Shown here: piece by piece, positions 1 through 11,125 of the stretch
Numbering within the stretch: position 1 is the stretch's first letter
How the letters are laid out: each line of letters opens with the position of its first letter
Source of the DNA: Methanobacteriota archaeon
GTDB taxonomy: Archaea > Halobacteriota > Methanosarcinia > Methanosarcinales > Methanosarcinaceae
Assembly (NCBI GenBank): GCA_016841265.1
Contig: JAENZL010000003.1
Coordinates: 1-64,000 of the forward strand
Reading direction: 5' to 3'
Length of the DNA: 64,000 nt
The notes under the pieces: generated by a model
Told to the model about the DNA's origin: nothing
The model's input: only the letters and a program-made list of their open reading frames with translations
Database searches by the model: none
Position numbers and translations under genes: made by a program

Positions 1-55
1 AATTGTAGTTTTAATTGTAGTTTTAATTGTAGTTTTAATTGTAGTTTTAATTGTA
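1..55. repeat. 12-bp tandem repeat, about 4.5 copies
   Basis: The window opens with the unit AATTGTAGTTTT repeated perfectly four times plus a partial copy. It lies downstream (3') of the minus-strand gene ending at 143. It may extend to the left of the window. No function is evident; it is one of many short tandem arrays in the spacers here. Confidence 0.85.
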
Positions 56-142
56 CTATTATTGCGTCAAAGGTATAATGTCGTATAAAATCGGTTACTA
101 CTATTCAGAATCGTTCAATCTTTGATGATTGACGCGACACTA

Positions 143-2245
<2,103 letters not shown>

Positions 2246-3003
2246 TGCAATTTCCCCTTTTATCAGGCTCCTGTTCCTCTTCGGGCAAGTATCCTGCCTT
2301 TCAGGATTTTTAATTTCCCAATACCTCCCCGGGTAAGGATCAGGGGAGCCTTTCTTAGCTCTCCTTTTCCTGGCAGTTCCATATAATCTTGAAAGTACTC
2401 CCTCCCCGGATCCAAAAGCGCTTCATCCCCCGATTCCCTGATCCCCTGCAGGTGGATCTTGCAGGAATGTGGATTCAATTGTTTAAAGATAATATCCGTT
2501 CCAACTCCCCCAATTTCACACAGATTATTCGATCCAGTTTTTTATTTCCGGATGCTCAAGGTTTATACTATTAGGTTTTTGGATAATGGTTATGAATGAT
2601 TATGAGTACTGACCCCGAATAGTTTCATAAATACTGAACGCTAATGAAATTCTGTTGTCAATTGAGCTCATATATTTAATGAAATTCTGTTGTCAACTGA
2701 ACATATATTTAATGAAATTCTGTTGTCAGCTGAACTCATATATTTAATGAAATTCTGTTGTTAAATGAGATCACGTCTTAAATGAAATTATTTTGTTAAT
2801 TATGTTGATCTCTACCCCGATTGCTCTCTGTCCAAAGCCTAAGATCTCAATTAATGCCTGAAAAAATTCGATTATAAAATCCCCATTTTAGATAGTAGTC
2901 CCCTGAATATCAATATATCGGTATTTCAGGAGGTTTTGCGATATTTCAATGGGTTTTCAGGTATTTTTAGGGTTCAGACTTCTTATTCCTGGCTTTTGAA
3001 ATT
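2246..3003. other. long AT-rich spacer
   Basis: No convincing coding sequence is seen on either strand. The spacer carries the roughly 35-bp tandem array at 2642-2800. The rest is AT-rich DNA with only short open frames that lack a ribosome-binding site or recognisable protein features. Confidence 0.6.
2642..2800. repeat. 33-35 bp tandem repeats, 4.5 copies
   Basis: Units start at 2642, 2677, 2710, 2745 and 2779. Each begins TAATGAAATTCTGTTGT and ends in an AT-rich segment such as CATATATT; the last is degenerate and partial. Units abut without unique spacers, so this is not a CRISPR array. Confidence 0.85.
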
Positions 3004-3693
3004 TTACCGCCTGAAAAGCATTGTTCTCAGGCTGTCAGCGGCTATTGCGGCTCTGTCCGCAACATCACCTATTTTCTCTACGAGAAAAGTCAGGTGGCAG
3101 ATTCCGGCTCCTCCAAAGATCTTTTCGTTTGCGAATATCTTTTTTAAAAGTTCGCTCTCTATAAGGTCCACCTCATGTTCCAGTTTTTCCACTTGGGGGA
3201 CAAGAGCCAGGGTTTGCCTGATTTTATCTTTATCCGGATTGTTGAAGATTTCGTAAAAACTGGAAACAAGCTCTTCGTAGACCCTGACAGTCTCAAGAGT
3301 AGCCCCTGAAAGCCTGAAGAAACCCGTTTTCATGTCTTCAGGGAGGGAATCGGCCCGGAGAGTCAGCCAGTAAGCGGCACTCTGAGCACTGTTCATGATT
3401 TCGTCCTGTTGGTTTAAAAAAAAGAGAAGGTCTTTTGCGTCTACAGGCAATAGCAGGGAAGACGGAAGGCTTTTTCGGATCTCATGCTTTATGGCATCAG
3501 CTTCTGTCTCTATCAGGTCAGCCTCGGAACTTTTAAGTTCCACAAGTTCCATGTTCCCTGAACAGTATGCCTCCACCCCCTCTTTCAATTTCCCGGCTGC
3601 AAGTACCCCCTTCCCGGCGTGCTCTTTAAAAGGAAGCGGCGGCACTTTTGAAAAAGGCCCTAAGAGGAAACGGATAAAATCCCTGTATTTCAT
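3004..3693 (-). CDS. DUF47 family (PhoU-like) protein
   Basis: A 229-aa all-helical protein resembling the DUF47/TIGR00153 family of PhoU-like proteins. Family members often sit next to Pit-type phosphate transporters and are thought to modulate phosphate uptake. Visible features are the helical heptads with acidic/basic spacing, for example ELKSSEADLIETEADAIKHE near residues 52-71 and KLEHEVDLIESELLKKIFA in the second half, which match the two-fold repeated metal-binding E/DxxxD pattern of PhoU-like folds. No phosphate transporter gene adjoins it in this window, so the partner is unknown. The ATG start follows a short AT-rich leader. Confidence 0.75.
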   Translation of the reverse strand: MKYRDFIRFLLGPFSKVPPLPFKEHAGKGVLAAGKLKEGVEAYCSGNMELVELKSSEADLIETEADAIKHEIRKSLPSSLLLPVDAKDLLFFLNQQDEIMNSAQSAAYWLTLRADSLPEDMKTGFFRLSGATLETVRVYEELVSSFYEIFNNPDKDKIRQTLALVPQVEKLEHEVDLIESELLKKIFANEKIFGGAGICHLTFLVEKIGDVADRAAIAADSLRTMLFRR

Positions 3694-3865
3694 ATCCTTC
3701 GACCCCCCGAAATAAATATAATATATATAAGGGGAATTATGTGCCGGAAAGATATGAACCTTCGCTTTCAGCCACCTCTTCGTGGAACTTATTAAAAAGT
3801 TTCAATTGATTGAAATGATGGCTCTCCAGCTCCTTTTTTCTCCGGGAAGTCCTTCCGGATATTCT

Positions 3866-4804
3866 TCAGGAAAAGCCCTGTCTTTTAATCGGCCTGAGAT
3901 GTCCGAGCTCTTCTAATTTTTCGTCGTATTTTCCGGCTCCGAACATCTTTACTATTTTTAAAGCCCGGACCGAATTTTCCCGCTTCTTTTCGGCTCTTCT
4001 CACCTGGTAGACCCGGATAGAACGAAGAAGGTCAATTTTCCGGAACTCGGGCCAGTACGGAGCGCAGAAATAGGCCGCACATTCGCTTCCGTTAGCCTGC
4101 CAGGGCAGGAAGTTGGAAACCCGCTCGTCCCCCCCCGTCCTGATGATAAGGTCTACATTCGGGACTGCCAGCCCGGGAGACGGATAAAGGTGGTTTGAGA
4201 TCAGGTTTTCGCTCACGTCCTCAAGGGAGAGCTCTCCCCTTGAAACCCGGCATGCGATTTCCCTCACGGCCTGGATAATGTCCTGCCTCCCGCCGTAGGC
4301 AATGGCTACGTTCAGGTAAAACCTGTCGTAGTGTTCGGTTGCCTTTTCGATCCTGTTAATTGTCTTGTTCAGGAAATCAGGCAGTTTGCTCCTGTCCCCT
4401 ATAACCCTGACCCTCATCCCTTTTTCATGGGTCCGGGGGTCCTTATAAAGTTTTAAAAACTTCCCTTCAATCAGGTTGAAGAGCCCGTCTACCTCCTCTT
4501 CGGAGCGCTGGAAATTTTCTGTAGAAAAAGCATAGAGAGTAAGCTGCCGGACCCCAATCTCGTGGCACCACTCAATCACCTGCTCGGTGGTCTCCGCTCC
4601 CATGGAGTGCCCGAAACTGCGGGCTTTTCCTAGCTGTCCCGCAAACCTCCGGTTCCCGTCCATGATCACCGCAATATGCGCGGGGATCTCCGAGTGATGA
4701 ATTTCTTTTGAGAGCCTCCGCTCGTATTCCCGGTAAAATACACTGAAAGTCCGGTTTTTCAAAAATCGGAGCCCCACCTTGAAGCCGGAGTTTATTGATT
4801 TCAT
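3866..4804 (-). CDS. uppS: polyprenyl diphosphate synthase (cis-prenyltransferase)
   Basis: A 312-aa cis-prenyltransferase. It extends an allylic diphosphate with isopentenyl diphosphate to make the long-chain polyprenyl phosphate used as glycan carrier lipid in the archaeal membrane (dolichol-type in archaea). The catalytic P-loop-like signature IMDGNRRFA (Asp49) and the substrate motif [11 protein letters not shown] near 91-101 are present. The C-terminal [16 protein letters not shown] and YWPEF motifs are also intact. The N-terminal extension of about 40 residues before AHIAVIMDG is slightly longer than in bacterial UppS. It is single-gene and minus strand. It may supply the lipid carrier for the glycan genes further along, although it is not in the same operon. 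Confidence 0.93.
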   Translation of the reverse strand: MKSINSGFKVGLRFLKNRTFSVFYREYERRLSKEIHHSEIPAHIAVIMDGNRRFAGQLGKARSFGHSMGAETTEQVIEWCHEIGVRQLTLYAFSTENFQRSEEEVDGLFNLIEGKFLKLYKDPRTHEKGMRVRVIGDRSKLPDFLNKTINRIEKATEHYDRFYLNVAIAYGGRQDIIQAVREIACRVSRGELSLEDVSENLISNHLYPSPGLAVPNVDLIIRTGGDERVSNFLPWQANGSECAAYFCAPYWPEFRKIDLLRSIRVYQVRRAEKKRENSVRALKIVKMFGAGKYDEKLEELGHLRPIKRQGFS

Positions 4805-5242
4805 TTTTAAGTTTCTTATGTGTTTTCCCCCTAATATATAAAGCTGAACAATCTGTATAGTTTTTTATCTCATTATGTACTCTGATACCTTCTTTTATTC
4901 AAGGTATTTATAATTTCTTTTGGTGGGGGTTCTCTGCAAAAATAAGCAGTGCGATTATTCCAAATTCTGAATCGAAATTCGAAACACTTTATTTGAACTA
5001 ATTTTTTAATTTTTTTCTATTTCCTTTTCTACTTCTTTCCTATTTTCTTTCCTATACCTTTTCTATTTCTTTTAAACTTCTTCTTTTAATTCCTTCTTTC
5101 GAAAGACAAACTAATTATGAACTTTTTGAAGCCGAGCAGCGCTCTGGCAGAATAAAATCAGAAGCTCAAAGAAATTCATACAAAAAAGAATGTCAATAAG
5201 GGGCAATAAACCCCGGTAAAAGGAAAAGTAATATGTTGCGGC
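4805..5242. other. spacer with pyrimidine-rich tract
   Basis: No gene is seen. Positions about 5005-5090 are strongly pyrimidine-biased on the plus strand, with repeated TTTTCTATTTC and TTTCCTATT words. This may reflect replication slippage. It has no clear terminator hairpin. Confidence 0.5.
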
Positions 5243-5545
5243 TCAGTAGTTTTCAAGCACAGAGCCGACGATAGTTTTGTAAGTATTTTTCAGGGAGTAA
5301 ACGTTATGGTCTCCTGTAACATTAATGCTCAGGATTCCTAATCTAGTGTTCATTAGCCCGACCATGGCCGACACCCCCCGGTAGCTTACCTCGAATTCCC
5401 CATTGTCAAGGAACTCATAAACTTCACCGGTGGTGAACTTGTCTCCGGTCAGGAAGAGATTGAGCACAACCTTGCGTATCCCGCTCTCGTCCCTGCCGAG
5501 ATACTTAATCAATCTCGCTCTTACCCTTTCTTCCGTAGTCTGCAG
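5243..5545 (-). CDS. DUF2551-like small protein, probable CTG start
   Basis: A small protein resembling the archaeal DUF2551 family, with the segment VSYRGVSAMVGLMNTRLGI and a C-terminal GDHNVYSLK. It may be a winged-helix-like regulator, but family function is not established. An initiating TTG at 5512 gives 89 aa with no good ribosome-binding site. Coding-like sequence continues upstream (TTEERVRARLIKYLGRDE), and a GAGGTG ribosome-binding site stands 7 bases before a CTG at 5545, giving 100 aa. No ATG or GTG occurs in that frame before the TAA stop just upstream, so CTG is the best-placed start. The gene stands alone. Confidence 0.7.
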   Translation of the reverse strand: MQTTEERVRARLIKYLGRDESGIRKVVLNLFLTGDKFTTGEVYEFLDNGEFEVSYRGVSAMVGLMNTRLGILSINVTGDHNVYSLKNTYKTIVGSVLENY

Positions 5546-6328
5546 TTTCTGACACCTCAGTTAATGATAAATTAGAATTATTATGGGTACTGGATTATAT
5601 TATATGTTACTATTTGATTCTTAGCTATAAAGGTATGCGACCTGCTTTTCAGGGCACTGAGAATCGAATACCCTATATCCTTATCGTTTATATATTTTAG
5701 GATTACTTTTTGAGGATTGTTTACATTAAAGTATAAAATCGGTCTATGTTGTCAAAATTAAAAATAAGGAAGTTCCAGATTTTAGCAGGTTATAGGGCAT
5801 CCGGGGTACAGGTTAATTTTGATATGTTTCTCTCAAGAACTCAATAAGAGTATAAAGTAATTTTAAATCTAAAAAAGCATTAATACCGTTCTTATTTCTC
5901 TCACCCAGAAGTATGATTGGTAAAAATGTTATTCAATTTTTCAAACAGGTTCCTTGCAAAATCAAAATTTAGCAAGTCATTTTCTCTTCCGTTCCTTTTC
6001 ATGTCAATTCTATTTTTTTAAATAAGCTCTCTAACTGTCGTTATTATACCCGGTCGCTGCGACTTCTTCAGAAACATTTTTCAGGAACTCGGTTTCCAAA
6101 ACTATTTAGTTATTTTTAACCATTACTTCTTATTAAAGTATGAATGTCTTAATTTGGTAACAGTTCCTCATGAGTCAGACTTTTCTTAGCAGTTCCCTGA
6201 ATTATTCCCCCGGTTGGGTGTTATTGGCCGTTTTTACGGTGCAGGCGCTGCTCATAAATTAAAAAAATTGGCTGGGTATAAGCTTTTGGGATAAATTTTG
6301 CTATAAATATGGGGTAAGTGGGTTTGCA
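5546..6328. other. AT-rich spacer between divergent genes
   Basis: This is the shared upstream region of the DUF2551-like gene (minus) and the membrane hydrolase-like gene (plus). No open frame with a ribosome-binding site, RNA gene or clear repeat was recognised. It marks the left edge of the AT-rich accessory region. Confidence 0.5.
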
Positions 6329-6850
6329 ATGTTAATTTTCGGGCATCTGGTCTTTACGGTTGGGGTTTTCTTCATACTTGGGCGTATTCTTCCGGCACTG
6401 AAGGGCAGGCTTGACTACCGTTACATAGCTTTCGGAGCCCTGCTGCCGGACATTCTCGATAAACTGATCGGTAGGGTGATCTTTGCCGAGACTCTTGCAA
6501 ATGGGCGGATTATCGGGCATACACTTGTGTTCTGTCTTTTTATTGCATTGCTGGGTTATTACCGCTACGCGAAGAGCAGGGACACAGGTGTGTTCCTTAT
6601 ATCAGGAGCCTGTTTTTTCCACCTGCTTGAAGATCGCATGTGGAAGACGCCTTATACCCTTTTCTGGCCGGCTTTTGGCTGGGAATTTCCTGTGGGCTGC
6701 TATTATGGGGGAGTGCTCGATTACTTCCTGAAAATGGGCACGATCGGTTATGTCCCTTCTCTTTGCCCCTGTTTCATTATCGAGTTTATAGGTTTAATCA
6801 TAGCGGTAATAATATCTGCAATTTACCTGAGACACAGGTTAAGTCATTGA
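6329..6850 (+). CDS. membrane-bound metal-dependent hydrolase-like protein (YdjM/DUF457-like)
   Basis: A 173-aa integral membrane protein with about four hydrophobic segments. It carries the scattered His/Asp pattern of the YdjM/DUF457 family: GHLVFT at the N-terminus, LLPDILDK near 38-45, IIGHTLVF near 60-67 and HLLEDRMW near 97-104. These residues are thought to bind metal, and family members are often annotated as LexA-regulated hydrolases; no substrate is established. The ATG follows a GGGTAAGTGGG stretch that can serve as a ribosome-binding site. It directly precedes the phosphopantetheinyl transferase. A distant family relative lies at 19872, so one copy sits at each end of the accessory region. 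Confidence 0.7.
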   Translation: MLIFGHLVFTVGVFFILGRILPALKGRLDYRYIAFGALLPDILDKLIGRVIFAETLANGRIIGHTLVFCLFIALLGYYRYAKSRDTGVFLISGACFFHLLEDRMWKTPYTLFWPAFGWEFPVGCYYGGVLDYFLKMGTIGYVPSLCPCFIIEFIGLIIAVIISAIYLRHRLSH

Positions 6851-6916
6851 TTTGTAGGCACTTGCTTTTATAGGGGTTGTAATAGATATTTTGTAACAGA
6901 TATCTCGTGAACAGGC

Positions 6917-7633
6917 ATGCAAACTGAAAATTTAAAGGCAGCATCTCAGGTTATTCTGGAAGTATCTCCAATTACTCTGGAAAATAATCTTTCGGAAAAT
7001 ATACCCTGCTTATGGGAACAGAATGATATTCTTATCTTTCTGGTTGACCTGGAAGATTACGGCACATTGAGTACGGAATGCTTTGACGATATGGAAATGG
7101 GAGGCCTGGAGAGATTAAAAACCGGGTATTTCAGGAAAAGGTACATTACTTCCCGAATGGTCCTGAAATATATTTTGTGCAGCATTCTTGAAGAAAGGTC
7201 AGTTTCCGATATAGCTACTTATAAGGACAAATACGGAAAAGTCCATGTACGCAACCATGAAGAATTACATGTCTGCATCTCATATACTGAAAATATTGTT
7301 GCCCTTGCAGTCTCAAAGTTCGAGCTTGGGGTTGATATTGAGGTTAAAAAAAGGCGGGCTCTTACGAACATTTCCAAATATCTGGATAAAAAAACTTTTC
7401 AAACCGATAAACCCGTAAATTGTCTCGATCTCTTAACGACCTGGACCCTGAAAGAAGCGTATTGCAAGTTTTGGAATAAAAGTATTTTTTCTACTTTTTA
7501 CAGGGAAGTGAATCTTAATAATGTCAGTTATTCAAGCTATATTATAGACAACGAATACATACTTTCTATCATCACTGATGACGACCGGAATGCGATCAAT
7601 ATAAGTCGTCTTCAGAAAATAGCTTATCTATGA
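6917..7633 (+). CDS. 4'-phosphopantetheinyl transferase (Sfp-type)
   Basis: A 238-aa member of the Sfp/AcpT superfamily. It moves the phosphopantetheine arm of CoA to a serine of a carrier protein, turning apo into holo form. Both signatures are present: ELGVDIEVKK (Asp140, Glu142; Mg2+/CoA binding) and WTLKEAYCKF (residues 176-185), with HVCISYTEN near 118-126 as the upstream HxSxS-like motif. The length is normal for Sfp-type enzymes. The carrier protein starting at 8135 is the obvious substrate, 500 bases downstream. Carrier-protein modification is rare in archaea, which generally lack type II fatty acid synthesis, so transfer from bacteria is a reasonable inference. Codon use is AT-rich like its neighbours. 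Confidence 0.88.
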   Translation: MQTENLKAASQVILEVSPITLENNLSENIPCLWEQNDILIFLVDLEDYGTLSTECFDDMEMGGLERLKTGYFRKRYITSRMVLKYILCSILEERSVSDIATYKDKYGKVHVRNHEELHVCISYTENIVALAVSKFELGVDIEVKKRRALTNISKYLDKKTFQTDKPVNCLDLLTTWTLKEAYCKFWNKSIFSTFYREVNLNNVSYSSYIIDNEYILSIITDDDRNAINISRLQKIAYL

Positions 7634-8134
7634 AAATACGAAAACGATGCTTTTTGGATGCCGGGAGCAATTTTTACTTCGTTATTCCCTGGGTTTTGCG
7701 GGGCTTATGTACAGAACCTTTTATAATGGGCTGCATTTAAACATTTCAAGAAACATTATTTCTCAATATTTTTAAGAAATTTTATCTCCGAAGGCGGGAA
7801 GACTCCTTCCTCAGAGGCCGCAGGCCGACAGGTGGGAGATGGGAGCCGTCAACTTCCCAACACTACACTCAGAGAAAACGATATTATGAACAATTGTGAA
7901 AATTGAAATGACATCTGGATAAAGTGGGATAATTGATAGGGGCAACAACGTAACAAATGATAATGAGAACAATGTAAATAATTTATATGAGAAACAATAT
8001 AAATAATTGATAATACGTAAATACTAATGGGGATTACTCAAATATTTACAGGGATATTAACACAATGATATACTAAAGTGTATACTACTCATGTTGTTTT
8101 ATCCACTATATGAAATTAGGGGGGCTAAGGTCGA
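7634..8134. other. spacer with transposon-end-like remnant
   Basis: No gene is seen between the phosphopantetheinyl transferase and the carrier protein. The spacer holds a GC-rich structured patch at 7785-7852 (listed separately), then AT-rich DNA at 7905-8030 with repeated AATAATTGATAAT-like words. The carrier-protein promoter probably lies in 8040-8120. Confidence 0.5.
7785..7852 (+). mobile_element. possible IS200/IS605 (TnpB) right-end remnant
   Basis: A GC-rich island in AT-rich DNA. It begins TCCGAAGGCGGGAAGACTCC, contains a GGCCGCAGGCC hairpin, and ends GGTGGGAGATGGGAGCCGTC. This layout resembles the structured right ends of archaeal IS605/IS1341 elements, which also form the TnpB guide RNA scaffold. 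No tnpA or tnpB coding sequence remains nearby. The match is from memory of the pattern, not a database hit. Confidence 0.33.
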
Positions 8135-8380
8135 ATGGAACCTATAAAGAATGATATACTTGATTATCTGAAAGACAATTCTTTTATGGATACGAACATT
8201 GGCTTGGAAGATAATGATTCTCTCACCCAGAACGGCATCATGGATTCGATTGGGTTGCTTGAATTGATGGACTATATCTGTGAAAAATATGCTATAGAAG
8301 TTCCCGAAGATATGCTGACACCGGAAAATTTTGACTCACTGCAGGGGATCACTAACCTGATTGTCAAACTGGTGAAGTGA
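8135..8380 (+). CDS. acyl/peptidyl carrier protein
   Basis: An 81-aa carrier protein of normal length and predicted four-helix fold. The phosphopantetheine attachment site is Ser38 in GIMDSIGLLELMDYI, matching the D-S-[IL] core of carrier proteins; the rest is acidic, as usual. The ATG lies after an AGGGGGGCTAAGG ribosome-binding region. The gene overlaps the start of the AMP-ligase (stop TGA inside the next gene's GTG), which indicates translational coupling and a carrier loaded by that ligase. Its arm is presumably installed by the transferase at 6917. The layout resembles the DltA/DltC (D-alanyl carrier) or NRPS-like stand-alone adenylation arrangement rather than fatty acid synthesis. Confidence 0.88.
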   Translation: MEPIKNDILDYLKDNSFMDTNIGLEDNDSLTQNGIMDSIGLLELMDYICEKYAIEVPEDMLTPENFDSLQGITNLIVKLVK

Positions 8381-9864
8381 GAGATATGAGGATCGATGCT
8401 TATATCACGGAATATGCCAGAAGAACTCCTCAGCAAATCGCTCTGGAAGAAGGCAAAAACTCCATCTCCTATAGCTGTCTCGATGAAGATATAGATACTA
8501 TTGCTTCTTCCATGGGGGACTTTGGGCATTGTAGGTTTGCAATCCTGGCAGAGTCCGGCATACAATATATAAAGATTCTCATGGCAGTATACCGGTCAGC
8601 CAACATTGCAATACCTCTTCCGATAGAATTCCCGAAATTCAGTCTGGAGCAGATTCTTGATAATGCCCACGTCAATAATATAATTGCAACAGAGTCACAA
8701 TACTCTAGATATGGTGAGGATTTTTTTGGGCTTTTTGGAACGGTTGTTGTTGTTTCAAATGACACTTCAGTAACGACCCTGCGTAAAAATATAGTAAATG
8801 AGACCAACAATCCGGACCTGAGGCTGGTGCTTTACACGTCCGGCACGACAGGTACTCCAAAAGGGGTCATGTTAAGTGATCGAAATTTGATAGCAAATGC
8901 AGAATCGATAATTGAGGTTCTCGGTATAAGTTCCGGTGATAAGGGTGCACTGGTAATATCTCCACACCACGCTTTTGGTAATTCCATAATAGATTCCCAC
9001 CTGATGGCCGGGGGGGCTGTCAGAATCGGAAGCATGAATTTTATGGAATCTACATTCAGCCTTATTGAATCGGGAGTCTCCGTATTCTACGGAGTCCCAA
9101 GTACCTATCGGATCCTCCTCCGCTATCCAGAGAGGTTCAAAAAGGCATTTAAAAATGTCAGAACTGCCGCATCCGCAGGTGGGGGAATGGATGCACTAAC
9201 CGTGAAAGAGATAAATGAGTTATGCCCCGGTACGGTGATTCTGCCGATGTACGGCCAGACTGAAGCTACAGCACGGTTGGCCTACCTGCCACCGGAGGAT
9301 GTGGCCGAGTTCGTTGATTCGATAGGGAAGCCGATTCCCGGCGTTATGCTTGACGTATTCGACGATGAAAACAGGTCGGTAGGGCTGAACACAAGGGGTG
9401 AACTGGTTGCCAGGGGCGAGAATATTCTACTAGGTTATCTGGACGACGAGATCGCAACTGAAAAGAAGCTCATAAATGGATGGATGCACACGGGGGACTT
9501 GGCACAGAAATTGCCCAACGGTTATTTCAGGCTACTTGGCCGAAAGGACGACCTCATAAAAATAGGCGATCATCGTGTGAATCCGAGGGAAATTGAAAAA
9601 CATATAGAAAGTAACACGGAAGTTTCCAGGGTTTTTGTCGTACCGGTTTTCCACGAACTTATGGGAACTGCGATTAGCCTCATGATCATCCCGAAGGAAG
9701 GGACAGAACTTGATGCTCTTTTTTCATTCTGCCGGAAAAATTTGCCCGGATACCTGTGTCCAAGGGAGATTCTTTTCATCGATCATCTTCCATTAAGCGA
9801 GAATGGGAAGATATCCAATAGGTCAATTATAGGGGAGTACCAAAATGTCAAGAATAGTGTGTAA
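8377..9864 (+). CDS. AMP-forming acyl/aminoacyl ligase (adenylation enzyme)
   Basis: A 495-aa stand-alone ANL-family enzyme. It activates a carboxylate with ATP to an acyl-AMP and probably loads it onto the adjacent carrier protein. Core motifs are intact: TSGTTGTPKG (154-163), MYGQTE, ELVARGEN with LLGYLDDE, HTGDLAQ, LLGRKDDLIKIGDHRVNP, and the catalytic-lysine region LSENGKISNR near the C-terminus. The substrate (amino acid, short acyl or other) cannot be told by eye. The start is either GTG 8377, overlapping the carrier gene stop, or ATG 8386. The 3' end overlaps the next gene by about 20 bases, so 8135-10849 is one operon. Confidence 0.9.
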   Translation: MRDMRIDAYITEYARRTPQQIALEEGKNSISYSCLDEDIDTIASSMGDFGHCRFAILAESGIQYIKILMAVYRSANIAIPLPIEFPKFSLEQILDNAHVNNIIATESQYSRYGEDFFGLFGTVVVVSNDTSVTTLRKNIVNETNNPDLRLVLYTSGTTGTPKGVMLSDRNLIANAESIIEVLGISSGDKGALVISPHHAFGNSIIDSHLMAGGAVRIGSMNFMESTFSLIESGVSVFYGVPSTYRILLRYPERFKKAFKNVRTAASAGGGMDALTVKEINELCPGTVILPMYGQTEATARLAYLPPEDVAEFVDSIGKPIPGVMLDVFDDENRSVGLNTRGELVARGENILLGYLDDEIATEKKLINGWMHTGDLAQKLPNGYFRLLGRKDDLIKIGDHRVNPREIEKHIESNTEVSRVFVVPVFHELMGTAISLMIIPKEGTELDALFSFCRKNLPGYLCPREILFIDHLPLSENGKISNRSIIGEYQNVKNSV

Positions 9865-10849
9865 AAAGTGTGTTCTGGACTCGGATATGCCAGGCATAGA
9901 TATTAATGAGGAAAGCGGGCTCTGTCATTTTTGTGAGACTTATGTCCCTTTTTCTGCTCAGGAAAAGAGTGACTATCTGGAGAAAATGGAAGAACTCTTC
10001 AGGGAATACGGGGGTAGGGGTAACTACGATGTGGTCTTTGCGCTTTCCGGGGGCAAGGACTCTTCATACACGCTTCACAAACTCAAAAATGAATATCCTT
10101 TCCTTAAAGTCCTGGCTGTCCAGTTCGATAATGGGTTCATATCTGATAACGCGGTAGAAAACGCGAAAAAAATGTGTGAGCTCACGGGATCTGATTATTT
10201 TAAGCTGACGATGGAAAATGAGGTCCTGTACGAAACTTTCCGGAAAGCTGCGGAATCCCGTGATGCATTCCCCAGGTTAGCCAAATACAGGGCGAGCGAC
10301 ATATGCAACACCTGTATCAGTATCATCAAGCAAAAGTTGATAGAAGAGGCTATTGTTCAGGATGCCCCTTTTATTATGTTTGCCTTCACCCCGGGACAGT
10401 CTCCTAATCCCATAATCCCCCTGAAGGCTAATTTTATACGGTGGTCCAGGAGCATTTTTGAGAAACAACTTCAAAAAATTGGTGTTGAAGATAAGGATGA
10501 AAAGTTCCTGATTAAAAACGAGGTTATTGAAAGTATGGGCAAGGAGGGACCGAGGATGCTCCATCCTCTGTGTCTGTGGGATTATAACGAAGGTCAGATA
10601 CTAGAGTCCCTGGTGGAGATAGGGTGGAACCCTCCGGATCTCAATGACAGCAATTCAACTAACTGTACATTGAATTCTTTTGCCTGTCAAAACCATCTGG
10701 AAAAATACGGGATCCACCCGTATGCCTTTGATATAGCAGGAATTGTGCGAAGTGGAGATATGTCCAGGGAGGAAGGCCTGGAAAAACTCCACCAGGCGCT
10801 ATCACAGCCATTGATTGAGGAAGCTGCAAAGAAACTAAATTGCAGGTGA
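9845..10849 (+). CDS. zinc-finger PP-loop ATPase, N-acetyl sugar amidotransferase-like
   Basis: A 334-aa protein. An N-terminal zinc-binding module with CxxC pairs (Cys6/Cys9 and Cys27/Cys30) is followed by an N-type ATP pyrophosphatase domain with the PP-loop SGGKDSS at 68-74. This layout is typical of WbpG/LegG-like sugar amidotransferases, which adenylate a carbonyl or amide for attack by ammonia, and of other adenosine-nucleotide alpha-hydrolases. Such enzymes usually pair with HisH/HisF-like ammonia donors. None is in the window, so the nitrogen or sulfur source is open. Later cysteines (DICNTC near 150-156, NCTLNSFACQN near 276-286) could bind a further metal or cluster. The start overlaps the ligase gene and has a GGGGAG ribosome-binding site. 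Confidence 0.78.
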   Translation: MSRIVCKKCVLDSDMPGIDINEESGLCHFCETYVPFSAQEKSDYLEKMEELFREYGGRGNYDVVFALSGGKDSSYTLHKLKNEYPFLKVLAVQFDNGFISDNAVENAKKMCELTGSDYFKLTMENEVLYETFRKAAESRDAFPRLAKYRASDICNTCISIIKQKLIEEAIVQDAPFIMFAFTPGQSPNPIIPLKANFIRWSRSIFEKQLQKIGVEDKDEKFLIKNEVIESMGKEGPRMLHPLCLWDYNEGQILESLVEIGWNPPDLNDSNSTNCTLNSFACQNHLEKYGIHPYAFDIAGIVRSGDMSREEGLEKLHQALSQPLIEEAAKKLNCR

Positions 10850-11125
10850 GTAGCTCTCAAAATCTGTTACCAGAGATCTAGTATCTGATCCATTGCCATT
10901 CAAGATCTGGACACAGGTGACTAAAAATATGGCTCTTGTTGGGTGAGTAAAGAGAATTCCAGGATCATTGGTAGCCATTTCCTTAAAATTGATTTGAGCT
11001 ATTTCCTCAAAGTCGAGGGTGGCTATTCCCTTTAAATTACGGGGGCTATCCCCTCAAAATCAACGGGTTAAATTACTTACTTTGTAATTTAATGTGAATC
11101 TTCTATCCATTGTGGGGGTAATATC
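10850..11125. other. spacer with 24-bp repeats inside the cassette
   Basis: The spacer separates the carrier operon from the NAD-synthetase-like gene. It contains the tandem array at 10971-11066 and AT-rich DNA before the ribosome-binding site GGGGGT of the next gene. A promoter for 11126 may lie at 11065-11100. Confidence 0.5.
10971..11066. repeat. degenerate 24-bp tandem repeat, four copies
   Basis: Four units aligned on the core GGCTATTYCCT..AAA begin near 10971, 10995, 11019 and 11042 (spacing 24, 24 and 23). Examples are GTAGCCATTTCCTTAAAATT and GTGGCTATTCCCTTTAAATT. They lie between two genes of the same orientation. Function unknown. Confidence 0.8.

Noticed and set aside
2263-2574. 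Short frames on both strands upstream of the YyaL gene
   Set aside because: They overlap each other on opposite strands and have no start signals or family features.
2642-2800. Possible CRISPR array
   Set aside because: Repeat units abut directly and have no unique spacers, and no cas gene is near. It is a simple tandem array.
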